Below the pieces are notes generated by a model. It did no database searches and was not told where the DNA came from. It worked only from the letters and a program-made list of their open reading frames with translations. From NCBI RefSeq assembly GCF_016125515.1, contig NZ_WGLO01000020.1, positions 1 through 64,000 of the forward strand: a stretch of DNA of 64,000 nucleotides, read 5' to 3'. Shown piece after piece: positions 1 through 7,287 of this stretch. Positions within the stretch are counted from its first letter, which is position 1; every line of letters begins with the position of its first letter. This DNA comes from Hyphomonas sp. (lineage in GTDB: Bacteria; Pseudomonadota; Alphaproteobacteria; Caulobacterales; Hyphomonadaceae). The position numbers and the translations under genes are program-made.

Positions 1-136
1 ACATCAGACCAGAGAGCCGCATGCCTCGATGACTGGACACATCGATACAACTTCCATCGACCCCATGGCGGCATTAAATATCAAACACCCATCAGTCGCC
101 TCGCCCTCGCCGGGGACAACCTGTTGAGAGTCCACA
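1..136 (+). mobile_element. Right end of an IS481-family insertion sequence (left part outside the window)
   Basis: Positions 1-138 encode the C-terminus of an IS481-type transposase. The last 20 or so bases before 137, read on the minus strand, begin TGTGGACTCTCAACAGG, which resembles the TGT-start, CAATAGG-type terminal repeat I recall for Bordetella IS481. Immediately outside lies CCTAGG, matching the NCTAGN target known for IS481/IS1002. These three observations fix the element's right boundary at about 136. The left end and most of the transposase are beyond the window, so intactness cannot be judged. Confidence 0.8.
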
Positions 137-141
137 CCTAG
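1..141 (+). CDS. IS481-family transposase, C-terminal 46 residues (5' end outside window)
   Basis: Frame 1 is open from base 1 and ends at TAG 139-141. The translation contains the DDE-transposase tail signature HRYNFHRPHGG, followed by TPISRL and a GDNLLRVH terminus, which is typical of the IS481 family (rve integrase core, C-terminal end). The N-terminal helix-turn-helix and the first two catalytic acidic residues would lie upstream. The stop codon falls inside the CTAG target duplication rather than inside the element, so the host target appears to supply the terminator codon. The family call is strong; activity cannot be judged. Confidence 0.82.
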   Translation, partial: TSDQRAACLDDWTHRYNFHRPHGGIKYQTPISRLALAGDNLLRVHT

Positions 142-142
142 G
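137..142. repeat. CCTAGG target-site duplication copy at the IS481 right end
   Basis: The palindrome CCTAGG directly abuts the terminal repeat of the IS. It fits the 6-bp NCTAGN target duplicated by IS481 relatives. It carries two stop codons at once: TAG 139-141 for the transposase on the plus strand and TAG (140-138) for the VUT-family gene on the minus strand. The second copy should lie at the left end of the element, outside the window. Confidence 0.7.
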
Positions 143-809
143 CGTCGGTCGGCGATGTCAGTCCCAGATTCTCGCGCCGCCGGATGATCGCGGACACGAC
201 CACCGCGCCCACCATCTTGCCGATCACGAACACGACCCAGTTCCACACATGCAGCGAATTGCCGGGCTCCAGCCCCAGCTGCATCTGCTTGGCTAGGTCG
301 GCGCCATACAGGAACACCGTCGTATCCACCGGCGCCGCCAGCGCGCTCGACAACAGGATCCGTGTCGACAGGCGGTATTTGGAGAAGGTGAACAACAGCC
401 AGTCCACGCCCTCCGAAATTGCGAACGCAATCCCGCTCGCCAGCGCAATCACCGGCCAGGCGTAGAAGAACGACCAGGACACCGCGATCGCCATCAGGAT
501 CAGCACCCGGTGGCCCATCTCGCGCTGTACGAAATCGCGCACGACAAACACCATGCCGGTCACGATCGTCATCGGGTGCAGCGAAACACCTTGCGAAAAC
601 AGGCTGTTCTGGCCGGGCGCCAGCACCTGGAACTCCGGAATCACCCCGAACGACCAGTTCAGGAACGGAATCACCATCACATAGATCATCGCCCAGACGC
701 GGCCCTGCAGCAGCCAGATGGCCGAAAAGGTCAATCCGAGCGCGGCCAGCGCGGGAATCAGCAGACCGGGATGGCCGTTCGTCAGCACCGCGCCGATGTC
801 AAAACCCAT
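138..809 (-). CDS. VUT-family (YhhQ/DUF165-like) membrane transporter
   Basis: A 223-residue, strongly hydrophobic protein with about six predicted membrane segments. The central region RDFVQREMGHR and the later SEGVDWLLFT and PVDTTVFL motifs match the VUT family, which includes the YhhQ queuosine-precursor (preQ0/preQ1) transporters of the inner membrane. The start at 809 is chosen because AAAGGGG lies just upstream; an ATG at 842 would add 11 residues with no support. Transport of a queuosine precursor is inferred from the family, not shown here. Its stop codon lies within the IS481 target duplication, so the insertion hit just behind the gene and left the product intact. Confidence 0.82.
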   Translation of the reverse strand: MGFDIGAVLTNGHPGLLIPALAALGLTFSAIWLLQGRVWAMIYVMVIPFLNWSFGVIPEFQVLAPGQNSLFSQGVSLHPMTIVTGMVFVVRDFVQREMGHRVLILMAIAVSWSFFYAWPVIALASGIAFAISEGVDWLLFTFSKYRLSTRILLSSALAAPVDTTVFLYGADLAKQMQLGLEPGNSLHVWNWVVFVIGKMVGAVVVSAIIRRRENLGLTSPTDA

Positions 810-970
810 CCTCAGCCCCTTTAGTGTTCGCAAATGCAGCAATCGCTGCGCAATCTCCTTGCCCCGGAGTGGTTAACGGGAGCAAGACGCCCCACTTCAC
901 AACTTCAGAGTTAACCGCGCCGGGGACAGCGCCTAATTTGTCTGTCGTGAGGCAGCAGGGAGCCACGCCC

Positions 971-1501
971 ATGATCGAACCCATCCGCCTCAGCCTCATC
1001 GTAGCCCAAGGTCGAAATAGAGTGATCGGTGCTGGCGGGCAATTGCCCTGGCGCCTGAAAGACGACATGGCCCATTTCAAGCGCACCACGATGGGCGCGC
1101 CGGTCATCATGGGCCGCAAGACCTGGGAAAGCCTGCCGAAGCGTCCACTGCCCGGCCGGCCGAATATCGTGATCAGCCGTGATTGGAACTATGACGCTGC
1201 CGAAGCGCGCGTCTATTCCAGCGTTTCGCCGGCCGTGAACGCCGCCAAGGCGATGGCCTTGCGCGAGGGCCGGAGCGAAGTCTTCGTCATCGGCGGCGCC
1301 GCCATCTATGAACTCGTCCTGCCCATCGCCGACCGCATCTACCTCACCGAAGTCGATGCCGCGCCGGAGGGGGACGTCTTCTTCCCCACGCTTGCGGCGG
1401 GCAGCTGGTCGGAAACCGCCAGCACCCGCTATGAAGCAGGCGACGGCAACGACCACGCCTTCACACTGCGCGTGCTCGACCACGTTACCGCGCCGGCCTG
1501 A
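971..1501 (+). CDS. folA: Dihydrofolate reductase
   Basis: A 176-residue protein of normal DHFR length. It reduces dihydrofolate to tetrahydrofolate with NADPH in the cytoplasm. Visible signatures are the N-terminal VIGAGGQLPW loop, the catalytic acid D32 in LKDDMAHF, the NADPH-contact segment MGRKTWESLP, and VFVIGGAAIYE near residue 115. The frame is open farther upstream, but the ATG at 971 gives the canonical N-terminus. The usual partner thyA is not adjacent; the gene stands alone, divergent from the VUT transporter. Confidence 0.97.
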   Translation: MIEPIRLSLIVAQGRNRVIGAGGQLPWRLKDDMAHFKRTTMGAPVIMGRKTWESLPKRPLPGRPNIVISRDWNYDAAEARVYSSVSPAVNAAKAMALREGRSEVFVIGGAAIYELVLPIADRIYLTEVDAAPEGDVFFPTLAAGSWSETASTRYEAGDGNDHAFTLRVLDHVTAPA

Positions 1502-1581
1502 CTCCCCCTGCCGCTGCGGGAGCGATGGACGCTGCCCTGCACGCGGCGTAGCCTTCCGGAAAACCATCCCGGAGGAACATC

Positions 1582-2487
1582 ATGGACTTTGAACTCGTCG
1601 CATCAGGTCTCGGCTTTCCCGAAGGCCCTGTTGTCATGGCCGATGGCAGCGTGCTCGTCGTGGAAATTCAGAAGGGCATCATCTCGCGCCACTGGAACGG
1701 CAAGTCCGAAACGGTCGCCGCGCCCGCCGGTGGCCCCAATGGTCTCGCCATCGGTCCGGACGGCGCGCTCTGGTGCTGCAACAATGGCGGCTTCAACTGG
1801 TCCAGCGTCGATGGCCTCCTGATCCCCGGCAACGCCGCCGACGATTATTCCGGCGGCCGGATCGAGCGCATCAACCTCTCCACCGGCAAGGTCGAGCGCG
1901 TGCTCGACACGGTCGGTGGCCACAAGCTCAAGGGGCCGAACGACCTCGTCTTCGACAAGGCTGGCAACCTCTATTTCACCGACCACGGAAAATCCTATTC
2001 CCGCCACCGCGACTATGGCGGCCTCTACTATCTGGCGAAGGGCGCCTCCGAAGCGAAGGAACTGGATTTCCACTACACTTCGCCCAACGGCGTCGGTCTC
2101 TCACCGGACGAGCAGACGGTCTACATGGCAGACACGATGACCGGCCGCATGTGGGCGTTTGACCTCGCCGCGCCCGGCGAGATCAAGCCCGCCACGCCGT
2201 TCAATGGCGGCCGCGTCGTCGCCACGATGCCCGGCCTGCAATATTTCGACAGTCTCGCCATGACGGCGGCCGGCAATGTTTGCGTCGCGACCATCCTCAA
2301 TGGCGGCATCACGACCATCACCCCGCAAGGCGCGTTCAGCCACACGGCCTTCCCGGACTTGCTGGTCACCAACATCGCCTTCGGCGGCGCTGACATGAAA
2401 GACGCCTGGCTGACCCTCTCCAGCACCGGCCAGCTGGTCAAATGCCGCTGGCCCGAAGCCGGCCTCAAGCTGAACTTCAACGCCTGA
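1582..2487 (+). CDS. SMP-30/gluconolactonase family sugar lactonase
   Basis: A 301-residue six-bladed beta-propeller protein of the SMP-30/gluconolaconase/LRE family, which hydrolyses sugar-acid lactones using a divalent metal. The metal-ligand region FPEGP is at residues 12-16, GPNDLVFD is central, and SPDEQTVYMADT carries the catalytic-type Asp. A good GGAGGA ribosome site precedes the ATG. No signal peptide is seen, so it is probably cytoplasmic. The substrate cannot be deduced. The gene is followed by a strong hairpin terminator. Confidence 0.88.
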   Translation: MDFELVASGLGFPEGPVVMADGSVLVVEIQKGIISRHWNGKSETVAAPAGGPNGLAIGPDGALWCCNNGGFNWSSVDGLLIPGNAADDYSGGRIERINLSTGKVERVLDTVGGHKLKGPNDLVFDKAGNLYFTDHGKSYSRHRDYGGLYYLAKGASEAKELDFHYTSPNGVGLSPDEQTVYMADTMTGRMWAFDLAAPGEIKPATPFNGGRVVATMPGLQYFDSLAMTAAGNVCVATILNGGITTITPQGAFSHTAFPDLLVTNIAFGGADMKDAWLTLSSTGQLVKCRWPEAGLKLNFNA

Positions 2488-2531
2488 GAAAAATCCGCGC
2501 CTCGCGGTGAAAGCCGGGAAGCAGAAACGAA

Positions 2532-2565
2532 CAAACCCCGGCGCGCTGCCGGGGTTTGATTTTTG
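2532..2565 (+). terminator. Rho-independent terminator after the SMP-30 gene
   Basis: A perfect 10-bp stem, CAAACCCCGG (2532-2541) with CCGGGGTTTG (2549-2558), is followed by ATTTTTG. It lies 45 bases past the lactonase stop and just before the stop of the convergent repeat-protein gene. Confidence 0.8.
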
Positions 2566-2598
2566 TGGCGGACTGCAGGCCCTGCGGACCCGAACCCT

Positions 2599-3279
2599 TC
2601 AAGGCGCGACGCAGGCGCCGGCGATCTGGCGATAGGGGCGGTTGCACTGCCATCCGTCGCCAGAGGAGTTGAGATGCGCGAACTTGGGCAGCACGATCTT
2701 GGCGCATGCATTGCCCTTGGGTGCATGCCCGCGTTCACACGCCCAGCCGGGGCCGGAGGCGCTGTCGGTCAGGTAGGCATTCTTCGGCAGCACGATGCGC
2801 AGGCACAGTCCGCGGTCGGCGCGGAAGCCGCGCTCGCAGGCCCAGCCCGGGCCGTAATTGGAATTGGTCAGGTAGCCGTTCGCCGGCACCTTGATCGGTG
2901 TACAGCTGCTGCCCGTGCGCGTGAAGCCCCGGTCACAGTCCCAGCGCGTTCCCGATCCGTCGAGATGCGCGTTTGCCGGCGTCGGCACGGCAACACAGGC
3001 CGGGCCGGCTCGGTCGAACCCGTAATTGCAGTCCCAGCCGGTGCCATAGGCGCCGCCGGTCAGGTGGGCATTGTCCGGCAACTCGATCAGGGCGCAGGCT
3101 CCTTGCGCTTCGCGGTAGCCTGCATCGCAGGTCCAGCCCGACCCATAGGCCTTGGCAACCGAGTTGGCAGGTGATCCGCTGGCGGAGGTTTTGGTTTGCG
3201 CCATCGCCGGGGTTGCCATCAGGCAGGCCGCGGCAAGCAGCAGGGCAGGCAGGCGGCAGAGCCGCGTCAGGTTGATCAT
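2599..3279 (-). CDS. Secreted protein built of six tandem two-cysteine repeats
   Basis: A 226-residue protein with a classical signal peptide (cleavage likely after ATPAMA, residue 27). The mature part is six tandem units of about 31-33 residues with the pattern G-x-x-W-x-C-x-x-G-Y/F, about six residues, C, then a short basic/hydrophobic stretch ending in P-x-N-A-x-L. Each unit holds exactly two cysteines, so a disulfide per repeat is plausible in the periplasm or outside the cell. The last unit is truncated and ends at its second cysteine. I do not recognise a named family. Function is unknown; binding or surface attachment would be guesses. The gene is monocistronic and convergent with the lactonase. 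Confidence 0.8.
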   Translation of the reverse strand: MINLTRLCRLPALLLAAACLMATPAMAQTKTSASGSPANSVAKAYGSGWTCDAGYREAQGACALIELPDNAHLTGGAYGTGWDCNYGFDRAGPACVAVPTPANAHLDGSGTRWDCDRGFTRTGSSCTPIKVPANGYLTNSNYGPGWACERGFRADRGLCLRIVLPKNAYLTDSASGPGWACERGHAPKGNACAKIVLPKFAHLNSSGDGWQCNRPYRQIAGACVAP

Positions 3280-3351
3280 CAGGTCTCCGGTGGCCCGTGT
3301 TCACATGGGCCGGGGGGGGGCGTGCGCAGTCGATCCGCACACGGAAATGGG

Positions 3352-3543
3352 TCAGGCCTTGTCGGCCGGGGCGCGCATGAATTGCATCACACGCGGCGCA
3401 GAGGGCGCCGCATAGCGCTTGCGCGGCGGCTCACCTGGCGGCGTCGCGACGACGGCCCTCACGGGCTCGGCGGCGACTTCGGCAGTCACTTGCGCCGTAT
3501 CGTCTGAACGCAGCTCGATGTTCGTGGTGTTTTCGAGGGTCAT
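3352..3543 (-). CDS. Small hypothetical protein, 63 residues
   Basis: A short open frame beginning MTLENTTNIEL, preceded on its strand by GGAAAGG at ideal spacing, which is the main support for it. The protein is hydrophilic, acidic and Thr/Val-rich in the first half, and proline- and arginine-rich in the second (PPRKRYAAP), probably disordered. It has no membrane segment and no family I recognise. An AT-rich patch (about 3617-3655) directly upstream could hold its promoter. It lies between mrp and the repeat-protein gene on the same strand. Confidence 0.5.
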   Translation of the reverse strand: MTLENTTNIELRSDDTAQVTAEVAAEPVRAVVATPPGEPPRKRYAAPSAPRVMQFMRAPADKA

Positions 3544-3672
3544 GTCACGGCCTTTCCGGCGGACGGACACACGTGCCCTGGGCCCTGAAGATGCGCTTTC
3601 GGGAAACAACTTGCAAGGCTTTGATAATATTTATTTTTTTGTCAGGTATATTCCCTGTCGAATCAGGGCGGC

Positions 3673-4869
3673 CTAGTCCTCGAACACGATTTCCGGTGCC
3701 GGCCGTGTCACCATCTGGTCCAGCGCGATGGCCACCGAACGGGCGAGTTTCATGAAAATGTCCGCTGCTGGACTATCGCCCAGCGCCGCCGGCTTGCCCG
3801 CATCGCCCGCTTCGCGGATCGCCTGCAGCATCGGAATCTCCGCCAGCACCGGCAGGCCGAGCGCGGCGCCCATCTTGCGCGCGCCGCCTTCACCCATCAG
3901 GTAATGCCGCCCGCCAGCCGGATCCTCGAACCAGCTCATCGTCTCGACGATGCCGATCACCGGCACATGCGTCTTGGCAAACATCGCCGCGCCCCGGCGC
4001 ACATCCGCCAGCGCCACTTCCTGCGGCGTCGTCACGATAAGCGCCGCCGTCACCGGCACTTTCTGCGCAATCGCGAGCTGTGCGTCGCCCGTGCCCGGCG
4101 GCGTGTCGATGATCAGGATGTCCAGCGGCTCGTCCTTCGTGCCCCATTCGGCATCGTTCAGCAGTTGCGTGATAGCCGACATCACGATCGGCCCGCGCCA
4201 GATCATCGGCGCGTCCGGGTCCGAAAGGTAACCGATCGACAGCGTCTTCATCCCGTGCGCGACCACAGGCAGCAGTTTCTTGCTGACCGAGGTGGCTGGC
4301 GACTGCTCCACCGTGTCCAGCATCGTGGGGATCGACGGTCCGTAAACGTCGCCGTCCAGCAGGCCGACCCGCATGCCGGCCTTGGCCATGGCTGCCGCCA
4401 GGTTCACCGCCACAGTCGACTTGCCCACGCCGCCCTTGGCGCTCGCCACCACAAGGATCCGGTCGATGCCCGGCACGGGCCGCATGGCCTGCGCCGGGGC
4501 AGGGGCGCCCTGCGTCATCGCCTCGTCCGACAGCCGCGCCCCCTTTGTGACCCGGCGCGGCGCCGGGGTCAGGTTCACCCCGCCTGCGGGCGGCGAAGGG
4601 GCGTGCGAATGTGAATGGCCACGCCCCGGCGCCCGTTCGGCGGTCAGCACGCTGCGCACGTCCGTAATGCCCGGAATTCGCTCGGCATAGTTTTCGGCCT
4701 CGATCCGGCGGTGTTCGGCCACATCGGCCCCGCTTTCGTCGGCCCGGATCACCAGCAGCGCCTTGCCGGCATCGTCCACCGTGACGGATTCCAGCCACGA
4801 TGCCCCGCCCAGCGCCTCGGTAATAGCGGCGGCGAGCTTTTCGCGTGTCTTCTGCTTTGACCCAAACAT
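3673..4869 (-). CDS. mrp: Mrp/ApbC-type P-loop ATPase lacking all cysteines
   Basis: A 398-residue Mrp/NBP35-family protein, normally an Fe-S cluster carrier. Residues 1-75 form a DUF59/MIP18-like N-domain, 76-135 a Pro/His-rich linker, and from 138 a deviant Walker A ATPase (SAKGGVGKST), with GLLDGDVYGPS and IIDTPPGTGDA. The start at MFGSKQK follows the family's N-terminus; an upstream extension in frame looks non-coding. Notably the C-terminal CxxC used for bridging Fe-S binding is replaced by FEDPAGGRH, and the whole protein contains no cysteine. ATPase fold assignment is firm; a cluster-carrier role is less certain. It is divergent from hflK. Confidence 0.9.
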   Translation of the reverse strand: MFGSKQKTREKLAAAITEALGGASWLESVTVDDAGKALLVIRADESGADVAEHRRIEAENYAERIPGITDVRSVLTAERAPGRGHSHSHAPSPPAGGVNLTPAPRRVTKGARLSDEAMTQGAPAPAQAMRPVPGIDRILVVASAKGGVGKSTVAVNLAAAMAKAGMRVGLLDGDVYGPSIPTMLDTVEQSPATSVSKKLLPVVAHGMKTLSIGYLSDPDAPMIWRGPIVMSAITQLLNDAEWGTKDEPLDILIIDTPPGTGDAQLAIAQKVPVTAALIVTTPQEVALADVRRGAAMFAKTHVPVIGIVETMSWFEDPAGGRHYLMGEGGARKMGAALGLPVLAEIPMLQAIREAGDAGKPAALGDSPAADIFMKLARSVAIALDQMVTRPAPEIVFED

Positions 4870-5047
4870 TGCCGTGTAAGCCCGGTCCTTGAACAAGATA
4901 ATGTGCCGACTACTCGCGCCGAGGGCGAAACAGCAAGCTTCTGGTGACGAAGATGCGTCATTTTCACCGCCGGAACAGGCCGATTCGACGTGCACACGTC
5001 GTCAGAGCCCCTATATAGGCACCACTCGAAGAATTCAGGAGGCGTCA

Positions 5048-6220
5048 TTGCCCTGGGACGACAAGACAAAAGGCTCCGGCCCATGGGGCGGCGGCGGATC
5101 AGGTTCAGGCGGCGGCGGTGAGGGCGGTTCGCCCTGGAACCGGCCGACCGGAGGCGGCGGCTCCGGTAACGGAGGCGGCGGCGGCAAGGAACCGCCCGAC
5201 CTCGAAGAACAGATGCGCCGGATGCAGGACCGTTTCCGCCAGCGCCGCGGCGGCGGTGGTGGCCGCAAGCGCGGTGGCGGCGGGGGCGGGGGCGCCCAGC
5301 TGCCCAACCTCGGCCCGCTCGGTTTCCTCGTCATCATCGGCGTCGTCATCCTGTCCTGGCTGTCGACCGGCGTGGTCGTCGTCGACCCGACCCAGCAGGC
5401 GGCCGTCTTCCGCTTCGGCAAATGGCAGACGAATTTCGGCCCTGGCCTTCACTTCCACCTGCCCACGCCCATCGAAAGCCATACGCTGATGCCGGTCGAG
5501 CGCCGGATCGAGACGCGCCTCGGCGGCACCAAGGAAGAAAGCCTGATGCTGACCCAGGACGAGAATATCGTCGACATCCAGTTCTCGGTGTTCTGGAAAG
5601 TCGATACCGCGAACCCGGAAAACTACCTGCTCAACGTGCGCGAGCCTTCGCTCGCGGTCGAAATGGTCGCCGAGTCCGTGATGCGCGAAGTCGTCGGCAA
5701 GACGAAACTGCAAAGCATCATCACGACCGAGCGCGACAAGGTCCAGCAGGAAGTCGCCGAGCAGACCCAGACGCTGCTCAACGAATACAATGCCGGCGTC
5801 GAGATCCTTTCGGTACAGATCGACAAGTCGGATCCCCCGCAGCAGGTCATCGAGGCGTTCAACGATGTGAACGTCGCCGAACAGGACGCCCAGACCCTGA
5901 CCAACCAGGCCACCCAATTCGCCAACCAGATCGTGCCCCAGGCGCGTGGTACGGCGCAGCGCCTGTTGCAGGAAGCAGAAGCCTACCGCGACCGCGTCAT
6001 CGCCGATGCCGGTGGTGAAGCGGCCCGCTTTGATCAGATTTTCGAAGAATACCGCAAGGCGCCGCGCGTGACGCGCGAGCGTATGTATCTCGAAACCATG
6101 GAACGTGTGCTCGGCAAGACCGACAAGATGATCCTTGACCAGAAATCCGGCGCCGTTCCGTACCTGCCGCTGGAGCGGACACGCCGGCCGGCCCCCGCCA
6201 CGAATGGAGGAGACCAGTAA
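5048..6220 (+). CDS. hflK: HflK, membrane protease modulator (SPFH/band 7)
   Basis: A 390-residue type II membrane protein. Residues 10-85 are extremely glycine-rich, residues 90-108 form the single membrane helix, and the rest is the SPFH domain and its coiled tail in the periplasm. HflK assembles with HflC around FtsH and restrains its proteolysis. The start is TTG at 5048, set by AGGAGG at 5037-5042 and by the family N-terminus (M)PWDDK; an in-frame ATG at 4889 would read through the promoter region shared with mrp. It overlaps hflC by one base. Confidence 0.95.
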   Translation: MPWDDKTKGSGPWGGGGSGSGGGGEGGSPWNRPTGGGGSGNGGGGGKEPPDLEEQMRRMQDRFRQRRGGGGGRKRGGGGGGGAQLPNLGPLGFLVIIGVVILSWLSTGVVVVDPTQQAAVFRFGKWQTNFGPGLHFHLPTPIESHTLMPVERRIETRLGGTKEESLMLTQDENIVDIQFSVFWKVDTANPENYLLNVREPSLAVEMVAESVMREVVGKTKLQSIITTERDKVQQEVAEQTQTLLNEYNAGVEILSVQIDKSDPPQQVIEAFNDVNVAEQDAQTLTNQATQFANQIVPQARGTAQRLLQEAEAYRDRVIADAGGEAARFDQIFEEYRKAPRVTRERMYLETMERVLGKTDKMILDQKSGAVPYLPLERTRRPAPATNGGDQ

Positions 6221-7119
6221 TGCGCGCTTTCGGATGGCTCATCCTCATCCTGTCCGTGCTCGGACTGGTTGTGGCCTCGAACGTCTTCTTTGTTGTGCGT
6301 CAGTCGCAGCAGGCCATCGTGCTTGAAGTCGGCCGCCCTGTGCGGCTGATCAACGAGCCCGGCGGTCCGGACGAAGCCGGCCTTCACATGAAGATCCCGG
6401 TCTACCAGCAGGTCGAAATCATCGACAAGCGCAACCTCGGCCTCGATATCGAAGGTATCGAAGTGCTGGCATCCGACCAGCGCCGCCTGCGCGTTGATGC
6501 GTTCGTCCGCTGGCGGATCAACGACCCCTTGCGCTACTATCAGCGTTTCCGCACCGAGACGGCGGCCAGCGACCAGCTGAACCGCATCACCACCTCGGCG
6601 ATCCGCGAAGTGCTCGGCGATGTGCCAGTTCCGGAAATCGTGTCCGGCCAGCGCGCCCAGCTGATGGGTCGCATCCGCAAGAGCGTCAATGACGGCCTCG
6701 CGGCGGACGGAGTCGACATCATCGACGTGCGCATCCGTCAGGCCGACCTGCCGACCGAAGTGGCCGAAGGCGTCTACAACCGTATGCGGACGGCCCGTCT
6801 GCAGGAAGCCCAGCGCATCCGTTCGGAAGGGGAGGAGCGGGCCCGCCTGATCCGCGCCCAGGCCGAACGCGAGAAGACCGTCATCGAGGCCCAGGCCCGC
6901 GAACAATCTTCGAAGATCCGCGGTGAAGGCGATGCCAAGGCTTCGGAAACCTATGCGGCCGCTTACAACAAGGACCCGGAATTCTTCCGCTTCCAGCGCG
7001 CGCTCATCGCCTGTGAAACGGCGATCCAGGAAGGCACGCAGGTCATCGTCGGTCCCGATGCGCTCGGCATCTGCGACCAGTTCTTCGACAGCGCCCGCTC
7101 GGCCGGAGCGCCGCGCTAG
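6220..7119 (+). CDS. hflC: HflC, membrane protease modulator (SPFH/band 7)
   Basis: A 299-residue partner of HflK. It has an N-terminal membrane anchor (residues 4-24) and an SPFH domain carrying VNDGLAADGVDIIDVRI-like core residues, then a charged helix rich in RAQAE/EAQARE. Its ATG at 6220 overlaps the hflK stop (TAATG) and is preceded by GGAGGAG, so the two are translationally coupled. The gene is followed seven bases later by a perfect hairpin. Confidence 0.96.
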   Translation: MRAFGWLILILSVLGLVVASNVFFVVRQSQQAIVLEVGRPVRLINEPGGPDEAGLHMKIPVYQQVEIIDKRNLGLDIEGIEVLASDQRRLRVDAFVRWRINDPLRYYQRFRTETAASDQLNRITTSAIREVLGDVPVPEIVSGQRAQLMGRIRKSVNDGLAADGVDIIDVRIRQADLPTEVAEGVYNRMRTARLQEAQRIRSEGEERARLIRAQAEREKTVIEAQAREQSSKIRGEGDAKASETYAAAYNKDPEFFRFQRALIACETAIQEGTQVIVGPDALGICDQFFDSARSAGAPR

Positions 7120-7126
7120 ACTGGCT

Positions 7127-7150
7127 GGACGGCGGGCTCGCCCGCCGTCC
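7127..7150 (+). terminator. GC-rich perfect hairpin behind hflC
   Basis: GGACGGCGGGC (7127-7137) pairs perfectly with GCCCGCCGTCC (7140-7150) around a two-base loop. There is no T run behind it, so it may be a Rho-assisted or 3'-end-protecting structure rather than a classic terminator. Confidence 0.45.
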
Positions 7151-7236
7151 CCGCCGCCGGCCTTCGGCGATCCGTCCGGATAGCACCCCGCACCGTCCGA
7201 ACCGGTTGCGCTCAGCCCCCAAAGCGCCATAGTCAG

Positions 7237-7264
7237 ACGGCATTCCACTGTTTCGGAATGCCGT
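7237..7264 (+). promoter_or_regulatory. 10-bp inverted repeat just upstream of the Deg protease gene
   Basis: ACGGCATTCC (7237-7246) and GGAATGCCGT (7255-7264) form a perfect dyad with an 8-base spacer, extended by TCAG/CTGA outside one bulged base. It ends 23 bases before the protease ATG, so it could be an operator or a leader hairpin. No T run follows. Function is unknown. Confidence 0.4.
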
Positions 7265-7287
7265 AACTGACCGGAGCCTGCCTGCCC

